Below are positions 6,473-13,344 of a stretch of 17,711 nt of DNA, piece by piece. Numbering within the stretch: position 1 is the first letter of the stretch; every line of letters starts with the position of its first letter. The DNA lies in contig CAZCJA010000046.1 of the NCBI GenBank assembly GCA_964499015.1, positions 1-17,711 of the forward strand. Reading direction: 5' to 3'. The stretch is from CAZCJA01 sp964499015. Its GTDB lineage: Bacteria; Elusimicrobiota; Elusimicrobia; F11. The notes under the pieces were generated by a model. It searched no databases. It had not been told where the DNA came from and saw only the letters and a program-made list of their open reading frames with translations. The position numbers and the translations under genes are program-made.

Positions 6473-7450
6473 ATGTGGAATGACATCGCCGCCATAAATT
6501 CGGAAATTCGCAACGCCTCTCTCAAATCAAAAATCGCGCTCGGCCTGGGGTTGGCCGCGCTCATCGGCGTCGGCCTTAAATTCGCCGTGCCGGTGGCCAC
6601 GCAAACCCGCCGCGCCGTCACGAGCGTCATGACTGAACAAAAGGAGGCGGTGGCCGGCCTGCAGGCCAAATTCAAGAACGTCGCGCTGGCGGATTCCGAC
6701 CTGAGAGCCGACCGCGCTTTTACCCTCGGCACCGTGATGCGCGGGCAGATGTCCGAGGCCCACATGGCCATGGACCAGAAACTCATCAAGCAGGCGTGGA
6801 TGGACATGGAGGTCGCCTCGGCCAACGACGGCGTCAAACAAGCGGTTGAAATCGCGCGGCGCTTCGGCGCGGAGGTGTTCAGTCTAAACAGCCAGAACGT
6901 CACCGACGGCGGCAGCTGGGCCAACCTCTCGTTCGCGGTGGAGCACGATAAATTGGACGCGTTGATGGCGGCGCTGGAACCGTTGGGCGTGGTGACGTCG
7001 CGCCGCGCGCAGACGTCGGACGTGACCGAACAATACGTGGACACGCAAAGCCAATTGAGCAACGCCGAGCGCGTGCGCGACCGCCTCGTGGCGCTGCTGA
7101 ACACGCGCACCGGCAAATTGAGCGAGATTTTGGAAGCGGAGCGGGAACTGGCCCGCATCACGGGCACCATCGAGTCCTACAAAGGGCGCATCCGTTATCT
7201 GAACGCGCAAACCGACCGCGCGCGCTTGGACATCCAGTTGCGCGAAACCGGCGCGGCCCCGCAAACCAGCAACGCTTTCGTGCGCCGCCTCAAAAATGTG
7301 CTCAGCGCCTGCGGCGAGATTTTCCTCAGCACCATCTCGGGATTGTTTGTGCTGATCGGGTTCCTGCTGGGACTCGCGGTTTACATGGCGTTTATCGCCG
7401 GCATAGTCATCCTCGCGCGCCGCTTCTACAAACGCGCTACGGTCGCGTGA
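6473..7450 (+). CDS. DUF4349 membrane protein
   Basis: A 325-residue protein with an N-terminal membrane anchor (about 20-40), an extracytoplasmic region and a C-terminal membrane segment (about 284-316) followed by basic residues (RRFYKR). The centre has the DUF4349 pattern: a beta-alpha region with ADVASANDGVKQAVEIARRFGAEVFS-type sequence near 112-138, then VTEQYVDTQSQLSNAERVRDRL (184-205). A probable coiled coil at about 190-245 (KLSEILEAERELARITGTIE) follows. The family's function is unknown; the coiled coil hints at envelope assembly or protein-protein contacts. The start is fixed by AAGGAG at 6461-6466. The 3' end overlaps the convergent alkC by 14 bp. Confidence 0.82.
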   Translation: MWNDIAAINSEIRNASLKSKIALGLGLAALIGVGLKFAVPVATQTRRAVTSVMTEQKEAVAGLQAKFKNVALADSDLRADRAFTLGTVMRGQMSEAHMAMDQKLIKQAWMDMEVASANDGVKQAVEIARRFGAEVFSLNSQNVTDGGSWANLSFAVEHDKLDALMAALEPLGVVTSRRAQTSDVTEQYVDTQSQLSNAERVRDRLVALLNTRTGKLSEILEAERELARITGTIESYKGRIRYLNAQTDRARLDIQLRETGAAPQTSNAFVRRLKNVLSACGEIFLSTISGLFVLIGFLLGLAVYMAFIAGIVILARRFYKRATVA

Positions 7451-8540
7451 TAACAAACGAACCGAGGTGGAAGGCTGTGCCGTTAACCAGCGCCTCCACC
7501 TCGTGCCGGCCCGGATGATGTTTGCGCGTCGTCATATTGAGCAGCGATACTTTTTTGGAAAAAAACGCCGTCTGCCCCGGGCCCACTTTTTCCGCGCGCA
7601 GCTTGAATACTTTCGGCGCCGAGCGGCCGCTGGCCTTCCGGTAATGAATCCGGAAATCAACCAAAACCCGCTTTGTTGCCGACGAGCGGTTGCGCAATTC
7701 GAAAGCGACACGAACGGCGTTTCCATTTTTTTCAACCGAAGCGCGTTCAATTTTAACGGCGCCGGCGTCGCCATAACCCAACACGCCCAGCGCCGGACGC
7801 GCGCCGGCTTTGATCGCCGATCTCAACGCATGAGCGATTAAGTTGCGGCGCTCAGGCCCAGCACCTTTCATCCAGCGCCGCGCCGTTTCGTAGAGGACCG
7901 CCGGGTTGTCTTTGCCGATGTCGTTTAAATTGTTCGCCACCGAGCGGCGCACATACGGCTCCGGATCGTCTTTGAGAAGCTCAAGCAGTTCAAGAACGGG
8001 CCGCGGGTCTTTCTGGAACAGCGGCAGCCGCGGCGCCCACGGTAGGCGCGGGCGCGTTCCTTCCGAAACCAGCCGGCGCACATGCGGGTTCGAATCGCCC
8101 GTCCAAAGACGCAGATGTTTTAAGGTCCGTTCAGGATAACGAAGAAGGTAAGAGCGGATACTGTATTCGGCCGTGAAGCGCTGGGTGATTTCGTATTGCG
8201 CGTTCATGGCCGCCTCAAAATGGTCAAGGCCGTTCTCCGCGATGTAAAACACGTACGGCAGATACACAAACGGCGCCATGCCGAAATAATCGGTCCGCTC
8301 GAACTTCGGGCCCAGAGAACGGGTGAGAATGCGCGCCGCTTGTGCAAAATCATCCGGCAAGTGCCGGCGCAGCACGCGCGCCATGTGACGGCCCCGCTCC
8401 AAGAATTCCAGGGCCGTGTAGCCGGTAAGCGCCTCGTGAACAAACCCCTGCGCATTGAACGAGGGATGGACGGCGGAAATCATCGCGGAGATTTTCCTCG
8501 GGATCTCGGGACCGTAAAGATTTTTAAGCGGTTCGGCCAT
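7437..8540 (-). CDS. alkC: DNA alkylation repair glycosylase AlkC
   Basis: A 367-residue protein matching AlkC (COG4335), a HEAT-like-repeat DNA glycosylase that excises 3-methyladenine and 3-methylcytosine from alkylated DNA. It opens MAEPLKNLYG, as is usual for the family. Residues about 1-250 are alpha-helical repeats with the conserved QRFTAEYSIRSYL, NPHVRRLVSEGTRPRLPWAP and PEPYVRRSVANNLNDIGKDN blocks. Residues about 260-367 (RVAFELRNRSSATKRVLVDF, GQTAFFSKKVSLL) form a beta-rich Ig-like domain, which in characterised AlkC enzymes contacts DNA. Full length. The ATG overlaps the TAA stop of the TfoX_N gene (TAATG), so translation is coupled. Confidence 0.9.
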   Translation of the reverse strand: MAEPLKNLYGPEIPRKISAMISAVHPSFNAQGFVHEALTGYTALEFLERGRHMARVLRRHLPDDFAQAARILTRSLGPKFERTDYFGMAPFVYLPYVFYIAENGLDHFEAAMNAQYEITQRFTAEYSIRSYLLRYPERTLKHLRLWTGDSNPHVRRLVSEGTRPRLPWAPRLPLFQKDPRPVLELLELLKDDPEPYVRRSVANNLNDIGKDNPAVLYETARRWMKGAGPERRNLIAHALRSAIKAGARPALGVLGYGDAGAVKIERASVEKNGNAVRVAFELRNRSSATKRVLVDFRIHYRKASGRSAPKVFKLRAEKVGPGQTAFFSKKVSLLNMTTRKHHPGRHEVEALVNGTAFHLGSFVITRP

Positions 8541-8890
8541 TATCGTTTCTTTGCTCGCGATTTCTTGAGCTTGGCGGCCTTGGCATCCATCACAGCCTCG
8601 GCGGCCCAGTCGCTGATTTGCGGCGGGCTCTCGACCACATCGGCCGGCACTTCATAATAGGAGCGCATCGGCTTCATGCCGTACGGCGCAAAAGGCGGCA
8701 TGCCCGCTTCCTCATAACGCGGGCGGGTCGCATCGGACACGCGGAAGAACAATCGCTCTTCCGCCACCAACCCAAAGAACACGCCGTTTTTGTACAGCCC
8801 GTGCCCACCAAACATCGCCCGCGCCGTTACTCCGCCAAACGGGCGCAACTGGTCCAGGATGTAATCAATAAAGCCGGATTTCTTTTTCAT
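8540..8890 (-). CDS. TfoX N-terminal-domain protein
   Basis: A 116-residue single-domain protein with the TfoX_N signature RAMFGGHGLYKNGVFFGLV (24-42), a following LFFRVSD strand (47-53) and MRSYYEVPADV (75-85). It ends in a basic Lys/Arg tail (AKLKKSRAKKR). Full TfoX/Sxy competence regulators carry an additional C-terminal domain, absent here, so a competence role should not be assumed. Stand-alone TfoX_N proteins are common and of unknown function. It is the first gene of a coupled pair with alkC, which suggests a DNA-related role by association only. The start lies 11 nt after a GCTAAACTC motif; no clear Shine-Dalgarno sequence. Confidence 0.85.
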   Translation of the reverse strand: MKKKSGFIDYILDQLRPFGGVTARAMFGGHGLYKNGVFFGLVAEERLFFRVSDATRPRYEEAGMPPFAPYGMKPMRSYYEVPADVVESPPQISDWAAEAVMDAKAAKLKKSRAKKR

Positions 8891-8901
8891 GATTGTCGAC
8901 G

Positions 8902-8910
8902 GAGTTTAGC
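8902..8910 (-). promoter_or_regulatory. Shared GCTAAACTC motif before the TfoX_N-alkC pair
   Basis: Third exact copy of the minus-strand 9-mer, 11 nt before the ATG at 8890. It is preceded by TG, giving an extended -10 form TG-C-TAAACT. If it is a -10 element the leader would be about 6 nt. Confidence 0.4.
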
Positions 8911-8968
8911 AATGTTAATGTTCCTTCTCCCCTTCAATAACCCCTCCTATTAACCATAGGAGTCACCC

Positions 8969-9478
8969 ATGCCCAAACACACACTGCAAATTCACACCAT
9001 TGAGCAAAAGATCCTTCACGTCCGCGGTCACAAAGTCATGTTGGATCATGATCTCGCCAACTTGTACGACGTACCTACAAAAACATTAAAAAGAGCTGTT
9101 AAGCGAAACTTAGACAGGTTCCCAATTGACTTCATGTTCGAGCTAACTCGACAGGAATACAATTCTTTAAGGTACCAATTTGGCACCTTAGAAGACGGCC
9201 GTGGTAAGTACGCAAAATACGTCCCATTTGCTTTTACAGAACAGGGCGTAGCAATGCTGTCGTCCGTGTTAAACAGCAAACGCGCGATTCACGTCAACAT
9301 CCAAATCATGCGCGCCTTTACCAAGTTTCGGGAATTCCTGGTCAATCACCATGACTTGCAACGGAAAATTGACCGGCTGGAGCGAAAGTTCAGCAAGAAA
9401 TTCGCGGTGGTGTTTAAGGCCATCCAGCTATTACTGAACCGTCCGGCGCGGGAAGTTAAGGGGGAAGGGTTGTGGTGA
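8969..9478 (+). CDS. ORF6N-domain (KilA-N-related) DNA-binding protein
   Basis: A 169-residue protein. Residues about 8-100 form the ORF6N domain: VRGHKVMLDHDLANLYDVPT (18-37), LKRAVKRNLDRFP (40-52), FELTRQEYNSLRYQFGT (57-73) and the hallmark PFAFTEQGVAMLSSVL (86-101). The C-terminal part (about 108-160) is a helical, probably coiled region (DLQRKIDRLERKFSKKF). ORF6N proteins occur in phages, plasmids and scattered chromosomal loci and are presumed DNA-binding regulators. Start is fixed by AGGAG at 8958-8962. The codons for residues 67-74 form a palindrome, and two related palindromes follow the stop codon. The gene is more AT-rich in its first two-thirds than the flanking genes, suggesting acquisition. 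Confidence 0.88.
   Translation: MPKHTLQIHTIEQKILHVRGHKVMLDHDLANLYDVPTKTLKRAVKRNLDRFPIDFMFELTRQEYNSLRYQFGTLEDGRGKYAKYVPFAFTEQGVAMLSSVLNSKRAIHVNIQIMRAFTKFREFLVNHHDLQRKIDRLERKFSKKFAVVFKAIQLLLNRPAREVKGEGLW
9168..9190. repeat. Imperfect palindrome inside the ORF6N coding sequence
   Basis: A 23-bp palindrome centred on T9179 with a single mismatched pair (A9174/C9184). Its core is GGTACCAATTTGGCACC, and it encodes the LRYQFGT segment of the ORF6N domain. It shares the layout GGT-N-(C/A)CAATTTG(G/T)-N-ACC with the two palindromes downstream of the gene. Confidence 0.6.
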
Positions 9479-9480
9479 GT

Positions 9481-9507
9481 TTTAAGGTCACAATTTGTGA
9501 CCTAAAA
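9481..9507. repeat. Downstream palindrome 1 (operator candidate)
   Basis: Perfect 19-bp palindrome at 9485-9503 (core GGTCACAATTTGTGACC), extending to 27 bp with one mismatched pair, centred on T9494. It starts 2 nt after the ORF6N stop codon. Read in the ORF6N frame it encodes LRSQFVT, matching the LRYQFGT segment of the protein and the usual family sequence at that place. Confidence 0.65.
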
Positions 9508-9510
9508 GCG

Positions 9511-9535
9511 TTGGTATCACAATTTGTGATACCAA
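9511..9535. repeat. Downstream palindrome 2 (operator candidate overlapping a promoter)
   Basis: Perfect 25-bp palindrome centred on T9523, core GTATCACAATTTGTGATAC. It lies 29 bp centre-to-centre from palindrome 1, close to a whole number of helical turns. Read in another frame it encodes LVSQFVIP. It contains the likely -35 hexamer of the lipase-like gene. Confidence 0.65.
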
Positions 9536-9551
9536 ACGAATAGGTTATGAT
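9524..9551 (+). promoter_or_regulatory. Candidate promoter of the lipase-like lipoprotein gene
   Basis: TTGTGA (9524-9529) and TATGAT (9546-9551) are separated by 16 bp and resemble sigma-70 -35 and -10 elements. Transcription would start about 2-3 nt before the ATG at 9561, where no Shine-Dalgarno sequence is visible, so the message may be nearly leaderless. The -35 lies inside palindrome 2, so a protein bound there should repress. Confidence 0.45.
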
Positions 9552-9560
9552 TCGTCCCCC

Positions 9561-10409
9561 ATGACCCCTCTCCGCCTCCCCATCGCCGCCGCGTTAAGCG
9601 TTCTCCTTCTATCCAGCTGCGTGGTCCCGCTCAAAGTTCCGCCGATCACCCCGGGAACGGAAGTGGCACCGGAAATTAATTGGAAACGCCTGGCCGAATT
9701 CGCGGAAGCCGCCGGCAACGCCTACGCCACCGTCGAGGAAATCGAGAAAACGTACGGGAAGAAGAACGTTGTTGTGCGGGATTTGCCGGGCTCAGAAGGG
9801 CGCTACTTCATTTACTTTAACCACAAAGAAAAAACCCAAACGCTGGCCGTGCGCGGCACCGCCAACAAAGCCAACGCGCTGGTGGACTTGGATTCCATCA
9901 AAGTGTTCGACCCGCGCCTGAACATTTTTATACACCGCGGCTTTTTGAAATCCGCCGACGCGCTGTACGCTGATGCCCTGCCGCTCCTGCAGCCCGACTA
10001 CAAAACGCGCCTGACCGGCCATTCGTTGGGCGGCGCCATGGCCTGCCTGCTCATGATGACGCTCATTCACGAAGGCTATCCGGTGGAGGAAGTGCTCACG
10101 TTCGGCCAGCCGAAGGTGACCAACGAACAAGGCGGCCGCGAATTCAGCAAAGCCCCGCTCTACCGGATTGTGAACGACAACGACATCGTCGCCCAAGTGC
10201 CGCCGTCAAACGTGATCTACGATTTGGCCGGAACCTACGAACATTTCGGCCCGGAGATCACGCTCCTCGGCGATAACAAATGGAGCTACTCCCCCGTGCA
10301 CATTCCGCAGGATTACGTGACCAACAACAACTGGAAAACCCTCACCGCCGCGCATGGCACTGATCATCAGATTAAGAATTATATTGAGAGGATTAAGGGG
10401 CTGAGGTAG
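9561..10409 (+). CDS. Class 3 lipase-like lipoprotein
   Basis: A 282-residue alpha/beta-hydrolase of the lipase_3 family. A lipoprotein signal peptide ends in LLLSSC, with Cys20 the lipidation site, placing the enzyme on the periplasmic face of a membrane. The nucleophile elbow is TGHSLGGAM with Ser155. Asp208 in RIVNDNDIVAQVPP is the likely acid and His269 in DHQIKNYI (or His265) the likely base. HRGFLKSAD (125-133) and TFGQPKVTN (180-188) are family blocks. Predicted action: hydrolysis of acyl esters such as lipids. A decayed copy of its last 33 codons lies downstream at 10983-11084. Two palindromes precede it, the second over its promoter. Confidence 0.88.
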   Translation: MTPLRLPIAAALSVLLLSSCVVPLKVPPITPGTEVAPEINWKRLAEFAEAAGNAYATVEEIEKTYGKKNVVVRDLPGSEGRYFIYFNHKEKTQTLAVRGTANKANALVDLDSIKVFDPRLNIFIHRGFLKSADALYADALPLLQPDYKTRLTGHSLGGAMACLLMMTLIHEGYPVEEVLTFGQPKVTNEQGGREFSKAPLYRIVNDNDIVAQVPPSNVIYDLAGTYEHFGPEITLLGDNKWSYSPVHIPQDYVTNNNWKTLTAAHGTDHQIKNYIERIKGLR

Positions 10410-10420
10410 AAACCCTCTAA

Positions 10421-10897
10421 TTAAAAACGCCGTTGGTATACCAAGCTGGTTTGATCTGACGAATGTTGTAGGTACACGTGTCGCTCCTGGTTTTTCTTTC
10501 CAGGAAAAAAATGTTCCGTCAGTAGAATTACACCTGCCGCCACATGCCATCCAATTAAATTCGCGGCAAACACTTGCTTATCGCTGTAATCCTTTTGATG
10601 CGGCACCGTTAGATTAAAAATACCTAGTCCTATTATTGAGCCCATCGCGGCGTAGGAAGCAGGCACAGCCCCGCCTTCCGGACCAGGAGCCGCCGCCAAA
10701 GGGGATAAGGGAATCATGGCACCGCCCACTATTTCAGGATCCAGAACGGCGATGCCTGAATAAACGATCATCAGGCCTTCGCCCAACAGGATTGATTGCC
10801 AAACAGGCGGCTTCTTCTTTTGGATTGGATTTTCTGCTGCAGGTAAGCTTACGGTGAAAATAAAAACGACAAGACATGCTTTTACGTGAGATTTCAT
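10421..10897 (-). CDS. Hypothetical small membrane protein
   Basis: A 158-residue protein I do not recognise. It opens with a hydrophobic, signal-like segment (about 7-20, MKSHVKACLVVFIFTVSLPA) and has further hydrophobic stretches at about 33-52, 78-97 and 109-128. A Pro/Gly/Ala-rich linker (65-80) and a polar C-terminal tail (KKNQERHVYLQHSSDQ) are also visible. The start is well supported by AGAGGAGA (complement of 10903-10910). It ends 11 bp from the convergent lipase gene. It sits between the intact lipase and the duplicated lipase 3' fragment. Confidence 0.6.
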   Translation of the reverse strand: MKSHVKACLVVFIFTVSLPAAENPIQKKKPPVWQSILLGEGLMIVYSGIAVLDPEIVGGAMIPLSPLAAAPGPEGGAVPASYAAMGSIIGLGIFNLTVPHQKDYSDKQVFAANLIGWHVAAGVILLTEHFFPGKKNQERHVYLQHSSDQTSLVYQRRF

Positions 10898-10982
10898 TCG
10901 TCTCTCCTCTTCGAAAAATACTTATTGATAATGACTCTTAGAGGGGACTGCGATCATACCAGTTCTCCGACCGAGGCTGTTC

Positions 10983-11084
10983 GTGGACGACGTGAACAAC
11001 GACAACTGGAAAACCCTCGCCACTGCGCATGGCACTGATCATCAAATTAAGAACTACATTGAGAGAATTAAAGGGCTGAGCTAA
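10983..11084 (+). pseudogene. Decayed copy of the lipase gene 3' end
   Basis: The frame encodes 33 residues plus stop, including NWKTLATAHGTDHQIKNYIE, nearly identical to the last residues of the lipase-like protein (NWKTLTAAHGTDHQIKNYIE). Over the final 27 codons about 10 of 81 bases differ, mostly at third positions that leave the amino acid unchanged. The match fades upstream of 10983 and no start codon or nucleophile region remains. It is therefore the remnant of a second lipase paralogue, truncated at its 5' end, and not a functional gene. Confidence 0.8.
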
Positions 11085-11101
11085 CCTGTGCACAGCGAGT
11101 G

Positions 11102-11476
11102 CTATTTCTTCATTTCCCGGTAAGCAGCGACGTCTGCATCACTAACATCGCTTCGATAGCAGATTGGAGCATAGCCTCCCGCACGGCTGTAAGCGCTTCG
11201 CTTGCCGCACCGCCGCCCGGCTCGATCACTAAAATAAGGGCACGGGCAATTACCTGGATACGAAGCAATGGAACTTTGAATAATTAAATCGCGTATTTCA
11301 TCATCGGTAGGCCACTCATCAGCAAAGCACTCGAGCCCCTTCTTTACATACCCCTCATCACACGCCCAGCCAACGCCGTTCTCAATTGGATGAGCATTTC
11401 TCGGAATTGACTGTGCAAATGTGATGGATGCGTATGAAAATACAACAGAGAATATTAAGACGAGGGATTTCTTCAT
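11102..11476 (-). CDS. Small Cys-rich secreted protein
   Basis: A 124-residue protein with a Sec signal peptide (MKKSLVLIFSVVFSYASITFA, cleavage near residue 21). The mature part has six cysteines (C39, C50, C77, C79, C90, C106) and the blocks GWACDEGYVKKGLEC (36-50) and YPGNCPCPYFSDRAGRRCG (73-91) followed by RSAYSRAGGYAPICY. This is a recurrent pattern in small uncharacterised secreted proteins of many bacteria, with probable disulfides. Start is the ATG at 11476: GAGG lies 6 nt upstream on the minus strand. A TTG start 12 nt earlier would leave the gene without a ribosome binding site. Function unknown. Confidence 0.7.
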   Translation of the reverse strand: MKKSLVLIFSVVFSYASITFAQSIPRNAHPIENGVGWACDEGYVKKGLECFADEWPTDDEIRDLIIQSSIASYPGNCPCPYFSDRAGRRCGKRSAYSRAGGYAPICYRSDVSDADVAAYREMKK

Positions 11477-11509
11477 ATTTATCCTCAAACCATATTAATG
11501 ATCGGCTTC

Positions 11510-12214
11510 TTATTCGATCCTGTCGCTCTTCGATAAATTGTGTCGCGCACAAAGCAGCTGGATATTTTGGGCCAAGAGTGACGTGCCCCCTTTGCCAAAC
11601 GGAAGAACATGATCAAAATGCAGGTTGTCCTTGGACTGACACTGCACACACATTCCCCTGTCCCGCTTCCAGACTTCCTGTTTCACTTCTGAAGGAATGA
11701 TGCGGTTGTGTTCAAGATCTGGCTGTCGCTCCTGCGGAATGCCTATTGGGCCGGCTCCACGCAGCAGGAGTTTAAATTTAAAAATTTTCCGTCCATTAAT
11801 TTTCTCCTGCCAAGCATCAACTAAATCAAAGAAGCCGTTAAAGACCCATATGCCCGCTTTAACTTTCTCATAGACCTTCACAACCTCCGGTTTACGTCCG
11901 CCACTTTTGTGGTGTTCTGCAGCCTGAAAGAATAGGCCGTTCTGAGTAAATTTTCCTGAAGGAAGCCTTCCTATCTGGTCTCTTGATTTCGAATCAGCAC
12001 CATCACGCTTCTGCGGCTGATCATGGCCTTCATAAATGAGTGTTTTTCCCTCATCTTCAAAGCGATCCGCATAAGGAGCACCCTTTCTCACACTCATCAG
12101 GATGACGGAATAAGAAGGTCTCAGACAATAATTCATCCCCCTTTGTAATGCAGAAACACGCTCTTCTTTAAGGATTTCGAAGTAGGAAATGATGGATTGA
12201 GGGATTAGGGCCAT
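11510..12214 (-). CDS. HNH endonuclease with N-terminal SRA-like region (type IV restriction-like)
   Basis: A 234-residue protein. The C-terminal HNH nuclease domain (about 180-234) shows C189-x2-C192, FDHVLPFGKGG with D201-H202, N217 and LCARHNLSKSD with C222, H225, N226: a zinc-stabilised beta-beta-alpha-metal fold. Residues about 35-150 (GAPYADRFEDEGKTLIYEGH, LFFQAAE, VYEKVKAGIWVFNGFFDLVD, RKIFKFKLLL) resemble PUA/SRA-type domains that read 5-methyl- or hydroxymethylcytosine in type IV enzymes. The domain assignment is by pattern and less certain than the nuclease. It lies 38 bp after gajB on the same strand, probably the last gene of the defence operon. Likely role: cleaving modified phage DNA. 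Confidence 0.78.
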   Translation of the reverse strand: MALIPQSIISYFEILKEERVSALQRGMNYCLRPSYSVILMSVRKGAPYADRFEDEGKTLIYEGHDQPQKRDGADSKSRDQIGRLPSGKFTQNGLFFQAAEHHKSGGRKPEVVKVYEKVKAGIWVFNGFFDLVDAWQEKINGRKIFKFKLLLRGAGPIGIPQERQPDLEHNRIIPSEVKQEVWKRDRGMCVQCQSKDNLHFDHVLPFGKGGTSLLAQNIQLLCARHNLSKSDRIE

Positions 12215-12252
12215 ATTATTGATACGTTTCCAGGGCTTGATGCACTAAATAA

Positions 12253-13344
12253 CTAATATTTAAATAATCCATCTAACTTTTCATCGGCATGATAATCGTA
12301 AACAATCCCAACGCTAAATTTCGCTCTTGTCAGGGCGACATAAAAATCGCTTCTGCTTTTTTCAGCCAGCTCCGATTCATTTTTCTTTAACCATTCGCAC
12401 ATGGGTGTTGTTGGATAAATTAGAGTACGGTTGAACGTGAGACCTTTAGAATTCCCAATATTCATAGCAACCCTCGTATTCCTAATTCTTTTTTCTTTCA
12501 CGTTGTAGCGCAGCTGAACACAATCAGGAAATTTATGAAGATACTTATCCACATCAGCTTCTCTAACCAAAAAAACTCCGTCATGCCCTGTTACAGAATC
12601 TTGACCTGATTTGCACGGAGGCAGATCGGGAAATAATTTATCTGCAAACGCACAAATTTTTTCGTTGCTCCTGTAATTAATCACTAGTGAATCTCGATCA
12701 ATTTCAATCATTTCGCCAACTTTTTCGTCAAAAAAATCGACCACTTTCGACTTCCTGAATTTTTTATGTCTTGGTGCATTGTTGGTGGCATACGTGGCTT
12801 GGCGGGGATCACCCACGAGAAGCAATTGCGATGGTGACTCTATTAGGCGTACCACTACATCTAGATCATAAGCAGCAATATCCTGAATCTCATCGATGAA
12901 GATATAGGGAAAAATTGCTGAAATCCGACTTATAACTTTCCCATTATGCTTTTGGTCACATAAAAGGACTAATTTAGAAAGCTTGTCTGAATAAACTCGT
13001 TTGTCTTGATCAAAATAATATCTCTCAACTTCCGATTCCTTAACGTATCTTGTGGATTGCCCACCCACTAAAGATATTCCGTTAACCTTACCTTCAAAAA
13101 CTCCGCCCTGAAAAGGACGCAATCCATGTTCAATCAGAAAAGAAAACCAGGTTTGAATAATAACGTTAGGAGGGATATGGCCCTTTTCTTGTATAAATTT
13201 TTTACATATTTCCTGCTGGTTTGCCTCGGTAAAAGTCGTGATCAATATATTTTCGGAGGAAATACCAAGTGCTTGCTTAACGAGATGAGTTGTTTTTCCG
13301 GAGCCTGCAGCTGCAACAATTAGCTTATTTTTAAGCTTCGTCAT
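12253..13344 (-). CDS. gajB: GajB-like UvrD/Rep-family helicase
   Basis: A 363-residue superfamily 1A helicase: Walker A AAGSGKTT (12-19), Walker B FIDEIQD (149-155), motif III GDPRQATY (178-185), motif IV NYRS (223-226), motif V GNSKGLTFNRTLIYP (297-311) and motif VI FYVALTRAKFS (334-344). It follows gajA with a 14-bp overlap, the arrangement of Gabija systems, where GajB senses DNA/nucleotide state and stimulates the GajA nuclease. It is short: the reference GajB is near 490 residues, so the 1B/2B accessory insertions are small or missing. All ATPase motifs are intact. Translation probably depends on coupling because no clear Shine-Dalgarno sequence precedes the ATG. Confidence 0.82.
   Translation of the reverse strand: MTKLKNKLIVAAAGSGKTTHLVKQALGISSENILITTFTEANQQEICKKFIQEKGHIPPNVIIQTWFSFLIEHGLRPFQGGVFEGKVNGISLVGGQSTRYVKESEVERYYFDQDKRVYSDKLSKLVLLCDQKHNGKVISRISAIFPYIFIDEIQDIAAYDLDVVVRLIESPSQLLLVGDPRQATYATNNAPRHKKFRKSKVVDFFDEKVGEMIEIDRDSLVINYRSNEKICAFADKLFPDLPPCKSGQDSVTGHDGVFLVREADVDKYLHKFPDCVQLRYNVKEKRIRNTRVAMNIGNSKGLTFNRTLIYPTTPMCEWLKKNESELAEKSRSDFYVALTRAKFSVGIVYDYHADEKLDGLFKY

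Noticed and set aside
6346..7170. Long minus-strand open frame opposite the DUF4349 gene
   Set aside because: It lies antisense to a gene with a good ribosome binding site, family pattern and membrane segments; its Ser/Ala/Arg-rich translation has no recognisable domain.
6884..7456. Second antisense open frame over DUF4349
   Set aside because: Biased His/Arg/Val composition typical of a GC-rich shadow frame; no start signal.
9479..9540. The two palindromes as a CRISPR array or rho-independent terminator
   Set aside because: Only two unequal units without spacers, and no T-tract after either; operator-like or cassette explanations fit better.
10918..10940. GATAATGA-containing stretch resembling half a Fur box before the 10897 gene
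   Set aside because: Only about one half-site matches and the downstream gene has no iron link.
11477..11488. TTG at 11488 as start of the Cys-rich secreted protein
   Set aside because: The GAGG ribosome binding site overlaps this codon's neighbourhood and is correctly spaced for the ATG at 11476, which also gives a normal signal peptide.
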